Positions 16,369 through 24,346 of a DNA stretch of 64,000 bases are shown one piece after another. The notes beneath the pieces were generated by a model, which was given only the letters and a program-made list of their open reading frames with translations, was not told where the DNA came from and did not search any database. Numbering within the stretch: position 1 is the first letter of the stretch; each line of letters begins with the position of its first letter. This stretch comes from Actinomadura coerulea (GTDB lineage Bacteria; Actinomycetota; Actinomycetes; Streptosporangiales; Streptosporangiaceae), in NCBI RefSeq assembly GCF_014208105.1, contig NZ_JACHMQ010000001.1, positions 2,356,001-2,420,000 on the forward strand, given 5' to 3'. The position numbers were made by a program, and so were the translations under genes.

Positions 16369-16956
16369 CTAGGGTACGACGTCGGGAACTCGACGGGATC
16401 CGATCCAGCGGGAGCGTTCGGCCGCGTAGTATGCGGCGCCGTCGGGCCCGGCGGGGCCCTCCCGCCACCGGCGCATGCCGAGCTGGAGAGCGATCTGCGA
16501 CGACGCCGGGTTGGCCGTGTCGATCTCGGCGGTGATCCGGTGCACGCCGACCACCCCGAACGCGTAGTCGAGGACGGCGCGGGACGCCTCGGCGGCCAGG
16601 CCCCGCCCCCAGTGGTCGGGCTCCAGGCTGTAGAGGATCTCGACGTCCACGCCGTGGCCGAGCGGCCCCTCGTGGTGGCTGAGCCCGGCCACGCCCGCCA
16701 GCGGACCGCCGGGCGCCGCCGCGCCGCCGCCGGGTGACGCGGGGACGGGGCGCAGGGCCCACAGCCCGTAGCCCTCGGTGGCGAAGTCCCGCTCGCTCGC
16801 CTCGATGATCTCGCTGACCTGCACGGGCGTGACCACTCGGTCGTCGAACAGGTGGCGGCGGACGAGGGGGCCCGTCCAGTGCGTCAGCAGGGCCCCGTGG
16901 TCGCGCATCGACACCGGGTGCAGGTCGAGCCGGACCGTGCGCAGCACCTCACTCAT
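16369..16956 (-). CDS. GNAT-family N-acetyltransferase (RimJ/RimL type)
   Basis: A 195-residue acetyltransferase resembling RimJ/RimL-type ribosomal-protein acetyltransferases: RTVRLDLHPVSMRDH at the start, the VDVEILYSLEPDHWGRGLAAEA stretch carrying the acetyl-CoA loop (around residues 118-140) and HRITAEIDTANPASSQIALQLGM at the end. A short Pro/Gly/Ala insertion (PASPGGGAAAPGG) is present in the middle. Its ATG overlaps the end of the upstream AhpD-like gene by 8 bases, so both are on one message. Acceptor substrate unknown. Confidence 0.85.
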   Translation of the reverse strand: MSEVLRTVRLDLHPVSMRDHGALLTHWTGPLVRRHLFDDRVVTPVQVSEIIEASERDFATEGYGLWALRPVPASPGGGAAAPGGPLAGVAGLSHHEGPLGHGVDVEILYSLEPDHWGRGLAAEASRAVLDYAFGVVGVHRITAEIDTANPASSQIALQLGMRRWREGPAGPDGAAYYAAERSRWIGSRRVPDVVP

Positions 16957-17620
16957 ACCCGTCCCCCGCGGCGGGCCACTCGGGCGCGGCCTCCCCGTCG
17001 GGGACGCCGACGCGGAACACGCGCAACTGCAGCGCGAGCGCCTGGTAGTAGCCGACGAGCGCGACCAGCTCGACGAGGGCCGTGCGGCCGAGCGTGGCCA
17101 CCGCCTCGGTGTACACGGCGTCGGCGAGGTCGCCCTCGGCCGCGAGCTGGCGCGCCGCCTCGTACACGACGCGCTCGCGGACGTCGGCGAGCATCGGCGC
17201 GCGGCCCTCGCGCAGCGCGTCCGTCTCCTCGTCGGCCAGGCCCTGCCGGCGCCCGATCCGCTCGTGGGCGTACCACTCGAAGTCGGAGCGCAGGTGCGCG
17301 GCCACGACGAGGGTCGCGATCTCCCGCTCGCGCTTGGTGAACCCGGTGCGGAAGCGCAGCGCGGCGCCGAGGTCCTGCAGCGGCAGCCCGACGGAAGGGC
17401 TGTAGAGCATCGCGTTGAACGGGCCCTGCAGGCGCCCGATGTCGTCGGCCAGGGAGAAGGGGGGATTGCTGTCGCCGGCACGGGGCCCGCCCGTCACCGC
17501 CTCGTAGACGGCTCGCTGCTCTTCGCTGAGCGAACCGGGGAGGAGCAGCGGGAGCCTCGTCGGGGACGGGCCGCGCCGCGGTCGGTCGTTGACACGCTCA
17601 CCGGTCACGGGGTCGATCAC
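16949..17620 (-). CDS. Carboxymuconolactone decarboxylase/AhpD-fold protein
   Basis: A 223-residue all-helical protein of the CMD/AhpD superfamily, recognised by REREIATLVVAAHLRSDFEW and YAHERIGRRQGL around the core. The peroxidase CxxC pair is absent, so this is a decarboxylase-like or uncharacterised member rather than an alkylhydroperoxidase. GTG 17620 follows TAGCGT by 7 bases (leaderless), making it the first gene of a two-gene operon with the acetyltransferase. Confidence 0.82.
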   Translation of the reverse strand: MIDPVTGERVNDRPRRGPSPTRLPLLLPGSLSEEQRAVYEAVTGGPRAGDSNPPFSLADDIGRLQGPFNAMLYSPSVGLPLQDLGAALRFRTGFTKREREIATLVVAAHLRSDFEWYAHERIGRRQGLADEETDALREGRAPMLADVRERVVYEAARQLAAEGDLADAVYTEAVATLGRTALVELVALVGYYQALALQLRVFRVGVPDGEAAPEWPAAGDGYE

Positions 17621-17781
17621 TCACCGCACGCTAGGCGCTCGAGGCGGGCGGCTCAACCCCCGTCCGGAATGTGAAACCCCTGGCACACGATGACGTAGCG
17701 GCCGCGTAACACGCGTCGGCGAACCTTGTCGGCGACCGCACCGGACACGAACGGGGCCCCCGCCCCCGGAGGGAACGTGAC

Positions 17782-18846
17782 ATGCCGCTGCTGCGCATCC
17801 GCACCGAGATCGAGGACCGTCCCGGCCGCCTCGCCTCCCTCACGGCCGAACTCGCCCGGCGCGGCGCCAACATCCTCGGGCTGTCGGTCCAGCTCGACGC
17901 CGACGGGGTGGTCGACGAGTTCATCGTCGACGTCCCGCGCGGCGGCCCGGACGCCCGCGCCCTCGCCGAGGCGCTGGGCGCGGCGGGCGGCACCCGGACC
18001 GCCGTCCTCCCCGCGCGCCCCCACGACCTGGTGGACGAGCCGACCCGCGCCCTCGCCCTGGCGGCCCGGCTCCGGGCCGAGCCGGACGCGGTGCCCGAGA
18101 TCCTCGCGGAGCTGCTGCGCGCCGACGAGGCCCGCTGGGACGCTCCCGGCGGCGAGGACCCCGGCCCCCGCGACCTCCTCGTCCCGGTGCGGGGGCGCTC
18201 GGTGCGGCTCCGGCGCGCCGGGCTGCCGTTCACCGCGACGGAGGCGGCGCGGGCGGACGCGCTGGTGCGGGCCGCGCTCCCGGCGGTTGCGCGCCCGTCG
18301 GCGTCCAGGCGGATCGCTCTGCGCGACGGCACGCAGGTGGTCGTCCGGCCGGTCGAGCCCCGCGACGGCGACGCCGTGCGGGCCCTTCACGAGCGCTGCT
18401 CGCTGGAAAGCCGCCGGATGCGCTATTTCAGCCCCAAGCCGTATCCGCCGCGCCGGTCGTTCGAGGGGTTCTGCGACCCCTCGCGGGGCCTGACGCTGGT
18501 CGCCGAGGGCCCGGACGGGTCGCTGCTGGCGCTCGCGCACCTGGTCCTCGTCCGCGACCCGGGAGCCGCGGAGGTCGCGTTCCTGGTCGAGGACGCCTGG
18601 CAGGGCCGCGGGCTCGGCCGCGCCCTCGCCGGGCTGCTGCTCGCGCTGGCCAGGGACCGCGGCCTGGTGGAGGTGCGCGCGACCGCGCTGAGCGAGAACG
18701 CCCGGATGCGCCGGCTGCTGACCTCCCTCGGCGGGCGGACGCGGCGCACCGGGGACGCCGCCATCGTGGAGGTCAGGCTGCGGCTGGACGGCCGTCCCGC
18801 CGGGCCGGGCGCGCTGGCAGGATGGGCGGGTGAGCGGCGTATATGA
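17782..18846 (+). CDS. ACT-GNAT amino-acid-responsive protein acetyltransferase
   Basis: A 354-residue protein with an N-terminal ACT domain (about 3-75; RTEIEDRPGRLASLTAELARRG in overlapping view, with the LSVQLDADGVVDEF strand) and a C-terminal GNAT domain (about 178-335) with acetyl-CoA loop EDAWQGRGLGRALAG. This matches the actinobacterial ACT-GNAT lysine acetyltransferases (AAPatA group), in which bound amino acids switch acetylation of targets such as acetyl-CoA synthetase; that is known of the family, not shown here. GGAGGG lies 8 bases before the ATG. Its last 17 bases overlap the methyltransferase gene. Confidence 0.82.
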   Translation: MPLLRIRTEIEDRPGRLASLTAELARRGANILGLSVQLDADGVVDEFIVDVPRGGPDARALAEALGAAGGTRTAVLPARPHDLVDEPTRALALAARLRAEPDAVPEILAELLRADEARWDAPGGEDPGPRDLLVPVRGRSVRLRRAGLPFTATEAARADALVRAALPAVARPSASRRIALRDGTQVVVRPVEPRDGDAVRALHERCSLESRRMRYFSPKPYPPRRSFEGFCDPSRGLTLVAEGPDGSLLALAHLVLVRDPGAAEVAFLVEDAWQGRGLGRALAGLLLALARDRGLVEVRATALSENARMRRLLTSLGGRTRRTGDAAIVEVRLRLDGRPAGPGALAGWAGERRI

Positions 18847-19630
18847 CGACCCCTGGGCCTACGAGCTGGCGTGCTCGTTCCGCGACGTGCCGGCCGAGGT
18901 GGACGTGCTGCTCGGCTGGTGCGCCGAGCGGGGCCTCGCCCCCGGCACGGCGCTGGAGCTGGCCGCCGGGCCCGCCGAGCACGCCCGCGAGCTCGCCCGC
19001 CGCGGGCTGGCTGCCACGGCGCTCGACCTGAACCCGCGCATGTGCGCCTACGCGGCGCGTGAGGCCGAACGCGCCGGCGTCGAACTGGAGGTCGTCGAGG
19101 GCGACATGACGCGGTTCGCGCTGGGCCGCCGCTTCGACCTCGTCGCGACCATGCTGGACTCCACGTCCCACCTCATGACGCTGGACGCGTTCGTCGCGCA
19201 CCTGCGGTGCGCCGCCGCGCACCTGTCCCCCGGCGGCCTCTACGTCGTCGAGATGTCGCACCCCCGGGACCGGCTGGGCGACGACCCGAGCGTCAGCACC
19301 GGCTGGACCGTCGAACGGGACGGCGTCCGGGCGAGCGTGCGCTGGGGCGAGCCGTCCGACCGGCTGGACCCCGTCACCCAGATCGCTGACGACCGCGTCA
19401 CGATGACCATCACCGGGGAGGGCGCGGAGCCGCGTGTCCTCCGCGACGTCGTGCCCTACCGGTTCTGGAGCGCCACCGAGCTCGACGCCGCGGTCCGCCT
19501 CGCGGGCGGGCTGGAGGCGGTCGCGCAGTACGGCGACTTCGGGGCCGGCGAGGAGGCGGTGCCCCTCGCCGACCCCGCGGCCTGGCGCATGATCACGCTG
19601 CTGCGCCCGCGCCCGGCGGCACGGCCCTGA
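18830..19630 (+). CDS. Class I SAM-dependent methyltransferase
   Basis: A 266-residue Rossmann-fold methyltransferase: motif I appears as ALELAAGPAEHARELA (a GxG variant, with Ala-Gly-Pro), motif II acidic residue in ATALDLNPRM, motif III in EGDMTRF, and LSPGGLYVVEMSHP as post-III strand. Start GTG 18830 is inside the preceding gene; CAGGAT 6 bases upstream could give an internal leaderless transcript. Length and the C-terminal beta-rich half resemble small-molecule methyltransferases; substrate unknown. It converges on glyA with only 3 bases between stops. Confidence 0.8.
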   Translation: MSGVYDDPWAYELACSFRDVPAEVDVLLGWCAERGLAPGTALELAAGPAEHARELARRGLAATALDLNPRMCAYAAREAERAGVELEVVEGDMTRFALGRRFDLVATMLDSTSHLMTLDAFVAHLRCAAAHLSPGGLYVVEMSHPRDRLGDDPSVSTGWTVERDGVRASVRWGEPSDRLDPVTQIADDRVTMTITGEGAEPRVLRDVVPYRFWSATELDAAVRLAGGLEAVAQYGDFGAGEEAVPLADPAAWRMITLLRPRPAARP

Positions 19631-19633
19631 GGG

Positions 19634-20905
19634 TCAGGGCGCGGACCGCCAGCCGGGCATCGGGAAGGACGCGAGCAGGTCGCGGACCTGCCCGGCGACC
19701 CGGTCCAGGACCGCCTCGTCCTGCTTGGCGGTGGCCTGCACGACCTCGTCGATCCATTCGGCGAGCCGCGGCATGTGCTCCTCGCCGATCCCCCGGGTGG
19801 TGATCGCGGCGGTGCCGAGCCGCAGCCCGGACGGGTCGAAGGGCTTGCGCGGGTCGAACGGGACGGCGTTGTAGTTCAGCTCGATGCCGGCGCGGTCGAG
19901 GGCCTGCGCGGCGGGCTTGCCCGCGACGCCCTTGCCGGTCAGGTCGATGAGGATGAGGTGGTTGTCGGTCCCGCCGGAGATCAGGTCGTAGCCGCGGTCC
20001 AGCAGCGCGGCGGCCAGCACCTTGGCGTTCGCGACGACCTGCCGCGCGTACCCGGCGAAGTCCGGCCGCGCCGCCTCCTTCAGCGCGACGGCGATCGCGG
20101 CCGTCGTGTGGTTGTGCGGCCCGCCCTGCAGGCCCGGGAAGACGGCCTTGTCGACCGCCTTCGCGTGCTCGGCCGTCGACAGGATCATCGCGCCGCGGGG
20201 GCCGCGCAGCGTCTTGTGGGTGGTGGTGGTGACGACGTCGGCGTGCCCGATCGGGGACGGGTGCGCGCCGCCGGCGACCAGGCCCGCGATGTGCGCGATG
20301 TCGGCGGCCAGGATCGCGCCGGTCTCCCGGGCGATCTCGGCGAACGCCGGGAAGTCGATCGTCCGCGGGACCGCGGTGCCGCCGCACCAGATCAGCTTCG
20401 GCCGCTCCTTGAGGGCCAGGTCGCGCACCTGGTCCATGTCGACCCGGCCGGTGTCGGCGCGCACGTCGTAGCGGACGGGCCGGAACCACTTGCCGGTGGC
20501 CGACACCGACCAGCCGTGCGTCAGGTGGCCGCCCATGGGCAGCGACAGGCCCATGACCGGGTCGCCGGGCTCCAGGAACGCCATGTAGACGGCGAGGTTG
20601 GCGGGCGAGCCCGAGTAGGGCTGGACGTTGGCGTGCTCGGCGCCGAACACGCCCTTCGCCCGCTCGATGGCGAGCAGCTCGATGGGGTCGACGTTCTGCT
20701 GGCCCTCGTAGTAGCGCCTGCCCGCGTAGCCCTCGGAGTACTTGTTGGTCAGGACCGTTCCGGCGGCCTCCAGCACCGCCTCCGAGACGTAGTTCTCCGA
20801 GGCGATCAGGCGGATCTTCTCATACTGGCGGCGGGCCTCGGCCTCCACCAGCGCGGCGATCTCGGGGTCCTGGCCCTGCAGATGGGGTACGGCCGGTTCG
20901 TGCAT
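19634..20905 (-). CDS. glyA: Serine hydroxymethyltransferase
   Basis: A 423-residue PLP enzyme interconverting serine and glycine with transfer of a one-carbon unit to tetrahydrofolate. Hallmarks: RLIASENYVS, GYAGRRYYEGQQNVD, the Schiff-base lysine in VTTTTHKTLRGPRG, and FPGLQGGPH. Full length. ATG 20905 has GGAGG at 6-base spacing; the longer in-frame extension upstream is the riboswitch leader, not protein. A ZTP riboswitch immediately upstream implies that expression rises when 10-formyl-THF is short and ZTP builds up, which fits its one-carbon role. Confidence 0.96.
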   Translation of the reverse strand: MHEPAVPHLQGQDPEIAALVEAEARRQYEKIRLIASENYVSEAVLEAAGTVLTNKYSEGYAGRRYYEGQQNVDPIELLAIERAKGVFGAEHANVQPYSGSPANLAVYMAFLEPGDPVMGLSLPMGGHLTHGWSVSATGKWFRPVRYDVRADTGRVDMDQVRDLALKERPKLIWCGGTAVPRTIDFPAFAEIARETGAILAADIAHIAGLVAGGAHPSPIGHADVVTTTTHKTLRGPRGAMILSTAEHAKAVDKAVFPGLQGGPHNHTTAAIAVALKEAARPDFAGYARQVVANAKVLAAALLDRGYDLISGGTDNHLILIDLTGKGVAGKPAAQALDRAGIELNYNAVPFDPRKPFDPSGLRLGTAAITTRGIGEEHMPRLAEWIDEVVQATAKQDEAVLDRVAGQVRDLLASFPMPGWRSAP

Positions 20906-20927
20906 CGTGAGCCTCCGCGCTGCTCGC

Positions 20928-20950
20928 GCCGGGGCTTCGGGCGCCCCGGC
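20928..20950 (-). promoter_or_regulatory. Expression-platform hairpin before glyA
   Basis: GCCGGGGC and GCCCCGGC form a perfect 8-bp stem with the 7-base loop GCCCGAA (read on the minus strand). It lies between the aptamer and the glyA ribosome-binding site GGAGG (20912-20916). There is no T-run, so it may act in masking or exposing the ribosome-binding site rather than as a terminator. Confidence 0.5.
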
Positions 20951-20956
20951 GAAGGG

Positions 20957-21044
20957 GACCCGTACACCCAGGCGCGCGGTGTGCGGACTACTTTCGCTCC
21001 CCGGTGGTCGTCTCCACCTTGACTGCGCCAGTCGCGTGGGCGCC
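20957..21044 (-). ncRNA. ZTP (pfl) riboswitch aptamer controlling glyA
   Basis: On the minus strand three hallmark segments of the pfl/ZTP motif occur in order: CGCGACTGGCG (21036-21026), a P2 stem GGTGG/CCACC (21018-21014 with 21007-21003) running into CCACCGGGGAGCG, and GCGCCTGGGT (20975-20966). The class binds ZTP/ZMP, the alarmone of 10-formyl-THF shortage, and typically controls purine and one-carbon genes; glyA is a known actinobacterial target. A TATGAT box (21045-21050) immediately precedes it. The last codons and stop of the upstream MFS gene (stop at 20988-20990) lie inside the aptamer. Confidence 0.9.
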
Positions 21045-22289
21045 ATCATACCGGGCCGGCCCCGCCGCAGGGCCCGCCATGCCGCCCGCCGCGGTGCACG
21101 CCGCCGCGACGAGCGCGCAGGCGCCGACCCCGGTCAGGGCCCACGCCGCGCCCGCCGGGCCGAGGTCGAAGAGACGGCCGATGACCAGGTCGCCCGCGAA
21201 GGAGAACATGCCCGCGCAGAACGCCATGACGCCGTAGTACGACCCGAAGCGCTCCGGCGGGGCGCGCCGGGCGGTGCGCTGGAAGACCGACGGCTGGACG
21301 AGGCCGTTGGCGACCCCGTTGAGGACGGCCGCGATCATCAGCGGGCCGGGCCGCGTGCCGTCCAGCGCCGCGAGCAGGAAGAACCCCGCCGCGGCGCACA
21401 GCAGGCCGGTCCGCAGCACCCACGGCCGCTCGCCGCGGCGCCGGACGGCGACGAAGGGCTGGACCGCCGCCGCGACCATGGCCAGGAGGGAGAAGCACAG
21501 CGTCGCCACCGCGGGCTTGAAGCCGAGGAGGGGCACCGCCGTCATGATGTGGTTGGCGAGCAGCGTCGTGGGCGCGGTCAGCAGCGCGAAGTACAGGAAC
21601 GCCCGGTCGCCGAGCACCGCCCGCACGCCCGCGACGACGTCGCGCGGACGCGCCGGCGCACCCTTCCCGCGGGATCGGGGCACGAGCAGGAACAGGACGC
21701 CGGCGACCACCCAGAGGGCGGCGGCCGCCGCCGTCAGGAGCGCGAACCCGGAACCCGTGCCCAGCAGGAGGAGCCCCATCGGCGGTCCCGCGACCGTCGC
21801 CAGGTGCTGGGCGGCGACGTAGGCGGCGAAGCCGCCGGACCGGCTCCCGGGGCCGACGGACGCGAGCAGGCTGTGGCCCGCGGGGTTGTAGAGCGCGCCG
21901 CCGACCGCGAGCGCGACGGCCGCGCAGAGCAGCGCGCCCACGCTCTCGGCGGACCCGAGCATCACGAACCCCAGCGCGCGCACGGCGCAGGAGATCATTC
22001 CGGTCCGGCGCGCGCCGAGCAGGTCGGTGAGCGTGCCGACCGGCAGGAGCAGCGCGAACTGCAGGCCCACCCGGACGCCGAGGACCAGCCCGACCGTGCC
22101 GGCCAGCAGCCCGAGGTCGTGGCGGAGGTGGGCGACGAGGTGCGCCATCACCGCGAAGAAGCCGAGGCTGGCGGCGAGCTGGGTCGCCACGACCGCCACG
22201 ACCACCCGGCGGTCGGACGCGCCCGCGGCGGGGACGGGCGGCGGGCCGGGCGGCGCGGGGGCGGTCGTCGGAGCGGAGACGGCGGTCAC
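20988..22289 (-). CDS. MFS transporter (12-TMS)
   Basis: A 433-residue major facilitator with about 12 membrane spans: GTLTDLLGARRTGM is the loop 2-3 motif and ALYNPAGHSLLA plus VQPSVFQRTARRAP are internal helices typical of drug/multisubstrate exporters. Its GTG start (22289) overlaps the TGA of the beta-lactamase gene (GTGA, 22286-22289), so the two are translationally coupled and may act in the same resistance or export process. Its C-terminal 13 or so residues are encoded within the glyA riboswitch, which constrains that tail. Confidence 0.85.
   Translation of the reverse strand: MTAVSAPTTAPAPPGPPPVPAAGASDRRVVVAVVATQLAASLGFFAVMAHLVAHLRHDLGLLAGTVGLVLGVRVGLQFALLLPVGTLTDLLGARRTGMISCAVRALGFVMLGSAESVGALLCAAVALAVGGALYNPAGHSLLASVGPGSRSGGFAAYVAAQHLATVAGPPMGLLLLGTGSGFALLTAAAAALWVVAGVLFLLVPRSRGKGAPARPRDVVAGVRAVLGDRAFLYFALLTAPTTLLANHIMTAVPLLGFKPAVATLCFSLLAMVAAAVQPFVAVRRRGERPWVLRTGLLCAAAGFFLLAALDGTRPGPLMIAAVLNGVANGLVQPSVFQRTARRAPPERFGSYYGVMAFCAGMFSFAGDLVIGRLFDLGPAGAAWALTGVGACALVAAACTAAGGMAGPAAGPARYDGAHATGAVKVETTTGERK
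21045..21050 (-). promoter_or_regulatory. -10 box for glyA leader RNA
   Basis: TATGAT on the minus strand, close to the TATAAT consensus and rare in this GC-rich context, ends about 7-9 bases before the first conserved aptamer residues, so the riboswitch would start near the 5' end of the transcript. No convincing -35 is visible. The box is embedded in the 3' coding part of the MFS gene. Confidence 0.6.
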
Positions 22290-23221
22290 AGCCCTGCCCG
22301 GGACAGGTGGGAGACGACCAGCGCCGCGGCCTCCGCGATCAGGGCGTTCTTCGGCGGGGTGCCGTATCCCGGACGGTCGGACATGACGGCCAGCATCACC
22401 GGGGCGCCCCGGGGAGGCCGCACGACGGCGATGTCGTTGGCCCGGCCGTAGTCGCCGGTCCCGGTCTTGCTCGCCGCCTTCCACCCCTGGGGCAGCCCCG
22501 CCCTGACGCGTTTCGCCCCGACGGCGGTGGCGCCGCGTTCGAGCCAGCCGCGGAGCAGAGCGCGCTTGGCGGGCTCCAGCGCGTCCCCGAGGACGATCGC
22601 GCGGTAGTCGGCGGCGATCGCCCGGGGACTCGTGGTGTCCCGGGGGTCGTCCGGGCGCACCCTGTTCAGCTCGGGCTCGTAGTCGTCCATGCGGCCGACG
22701 GTGTCGCCGAGCCCCCGCAGGTAGGCGGTCAGCCCCGCCGGTCCGCCGGCGTCGCGCATCAGCAGGTTGCCCGCCGTGCCGTCGCTGAAGCGGACGGCGG
22801 CGTCGCACAGCTCCCGGATGGTCATCCCGGTGGCGACGCGGTCCTCGGTGATCGGTGAGATGGAGTTCACGTCGGCCCGGGTGTAGGTGACGCGCTCGTC
22901 CAGGTGGCCGAGCGGGTTCCGGTGCAGGATCGCCGCCGCGGCGAGCGTCTTGAACGTGGAGCAGAACGCGAAGCGCTCGTCGGCGCGGTAGGCCACCTCG
23001 GCTCCGGTCCCGGTCGCCAGCGCGTACACCCCGAGGCGGGCTCCGTGCCGGCGTTCGAGCGCCGCGAACCGCGACAGGTCGGCGGGCGCGGCCGGGCGCA
23101 GGGCGGGCGTGGGCGCCGCCGCGGACGTCGGGCGCTCCCTCTCTCCGCATCCCGCCAGCGGCAGCAGGGCCCCGGCGGCCAGCAGCGTCCGCCGGGAAGT
23201 CCCGGACTGCTCGAACGGCAT
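22286..23221 (-). CDS. Class A beta-lactamase, lipoprotein type
   Basis: A 311-residue class A serine beta-lactamase with all catalytic elements: STFK (Ser88, Lys91), SDG (146-148; the SDG form common in actinomycete enzymes), EPELN (Glu182 to Asn186, omega-loop general base) and KTG (252-254). The N terminus has twin Arg (SRRTLLAAG) and a lipobox LAGC with Cys25, so it is probably exported and lipid-anchored. It is coupled by GTGA to an MFS exporter downstream. No LysR-type regulator is adjacent, unlike the classical actinomycete bla arrangement. Confidence 0.93.
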   Translation of the reverse strand: MPFEQSGTSRRTLLAAGALLPLAGCGERERPTSAAAPTPALRPAAPADLSRFAALERRHGARLGVYALATGTGAEVAYRADERFAFCSTFKTLAAAAILHRNPLGHLDERVTYTRADVNSISPITEDRVATGMTIRELCDAAVRFSDGTAGNLLMRDAGGPAGLTAYLRGLGDTVGRMDDYEPELNRVRPDDPRDTTSPRAIAADYRAIVLGDALEPAKRALLRGWLERGATAVGAKRVRAGLPQGWKAASKTGTGDYGRANDIAVVRPPRGAPVMLAVMSDRPGYGTPPKNALIAEAAALVVSHLSRAGL

Positions 23222-23456
23222 GCGGAGGCACCTGCTTTCCGGGGCGGAGGGCGGACGCCGCCCAGCAGATCAGAGCCGCGCTCGTGACGTCCAATATGGG
23301 TATCGCTCGCACCGCCATACGCGGGCGCATATCAAAGCTGGTCAGGGAGGGTCCGATCGGGCGCCCTCCCGGGGGCGGCGATTCCGCCGGTGCCCGCGTG
23401 TCGCATGCGTCGTCCCGACGACGGGCGGGGCGCAGGGGCCTACGGGCGGGAAAAGG
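23222..23456. promoter_or_regulatory. Upstream region of the beta-lactamase gene
   Basis: No gene is supported here. The segment 23290-23345 is an AT-richer island with repeated TAT elements and an imperfect inverted repeat ATACGCG/CGCATAT at 23319-23334, plausibly the bla promoter and an operator. A short rightward reading frame from 23299 has no ribosome-binding site and was not called. Confidence 0.4.
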
Positions 23457-23493
23457 CGTGTGGCCCGGCCCCTCCTCGGGGCCGGGCCACACG
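23457..23493 (-). terminator. Strong intrinsic terminator of rbpA
   Basis: A perfect 16-bp stem (CGTGTGGCCCGGCCCC with its exact complement) around loop TCCTC begins 18 bases past the rbpA stop. Read on the minus strand it is followed by GCCTTTTCCC (T-run at 23451-23454). This is the clearest rho-independent terminator in the window. Confidence 0.85.
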
Positions 23494-23510
23494 GTGCGGC
23501 TTGGGAGGCG

Positions 23511-23882
23511 TCAGCGGGCCGCGGCCTCCATGGCCCGCTTGACGGCGGCGCGCTTCTGCCGGAGCTTGGCGAGCGCCTCCTCCAGGATGGCCTCGCCGTC
23601 CTCGTCGCTGCGCCGCTCCTTCACGTACGCGAGGTGGGTCTTGTACGGCTCCGTCTTCGGCGGTGCCGGGGGGTTCTCGGAGTCCTGGCCGGCGGGGAAC
23701 CCGCAGCGCGGGCAGTCCCACGTCTCGGGGACCGCGACGTCCGTCGCGAAGCTGGGGCGGGTCTCGTGCCGGTTGGCGCAGTAGAAGGTCACCCAGACGC
23801 GGGGGGCGGCGTCGCCGCGCTCCGCCTCACCCATCGGACCGGCCCCGACACGGCTGCCCCGAATCGCGTTGCCACTACCCAC
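23511..23882 (-). CDS. rbpA: RNA polymerase-binding protein RbpA
   Basis: A 123-residue actinobacterial transcription factor that binds sigma-A-type factors and RNA polymerase and stabilises the open complex. Recognisable are the N-terminal GSGNAIRGSRVG tail, the CANRHE...CPRCG zinc-ribbon-like core and the C-terminal sigma-interaction region (TPYKTHLAYVKERRS region near 80-95). GAGGAG lies 6 bases before the GTG. It sits last in the gap-pgk-tpiA-secG direction and ends at a strong terminator. Confidence 0.95.
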   Translation of the reverse strand: MGSGNAIRGSRVGAGPMGEAERGDAAPRVWVTFYCANRHETRPSFATDVAVPETWDCPRCGFPAGQDSENPPAPPKTEPYKTHLAYVKERRSDEDGEAILEEALAKLRQKRAAVKRAMEAAAR

Positions 23883-23964
23883 GGAATACTCCTCGCTTGG
23901 TGTGCCGCCGCCGCCCGTGACCTTCGAGGACGGCGCGGCGCTCGCATGTGTTGGACGGGCAGGC

Positions 23965-24207
23965 TCAGCCGACGCCCTTGTGCTTGAACAGCAGCCCGAG
24001 CACGACGATCGAGGCGAACCAGACCACCCCGACGCCGATGGTCAGCCGGTCGAGGTTGCGCTCGACCACCGACGACCCCCCGAGGGACGACGAGACGCCC
24101 CCGCCGAACATGTCGGACAGGCCGCCGCCCTTGCCCTTGTGCATCAGGACGAGGACCACCATCAGCAGGCTCGTGACGATGAGCACGATGGACGTTGCGA
24201 TGATCAC
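23965..24207 (-). CDS. secG: Preprotein translocase subunit SecG
   Basis: An 80-residue accessory subunit of the SecYEG channel. Two membrane spans (about 1-22 and 56-76) flank the conserved cytoplasmic loop HKGKGGGLSDMFGGG. Start GTG 24207. The position directly after tpiA is the usual actinobacterial order. The 139-base gap to tpiA may hold its own promoter, but I cannot point to a convincing one. Confidence 0.95.
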   Translation of the reverse strand: MIIATSIVLIVTSLLMVVLVLMHKGKGGGLSDMFGGGVSSSLGGSSVVERNLDRLTIGVGVVWFASIVVLGLLFKHKGVG

Positions 24208-24346
24208 GTTTCTTCAGCGCCTTGTCTGTAGTTCAGGACGGAGGTCGAGCCGGACCGGGCGTTTACCCGTCAGCTACGAAGGGTACGACGAAGTCCCCGC
24301 TGGTTCGGCAAGAACCCCCGGTTCACGCGGAATTGATCAGATGTGA

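Noticed and set aside
20906..21049. N-terminal extension of glyA
   Set aside because: It is riboswitch leader; SHMT length and the ribosome-binding site point to ATG 20905.
23299..23400. Short rightward gene upstream of the beta-lactamase (possible LysR remnant)
   Set aside because: No ribosome-binding site and no recognisable HTH; not supported.
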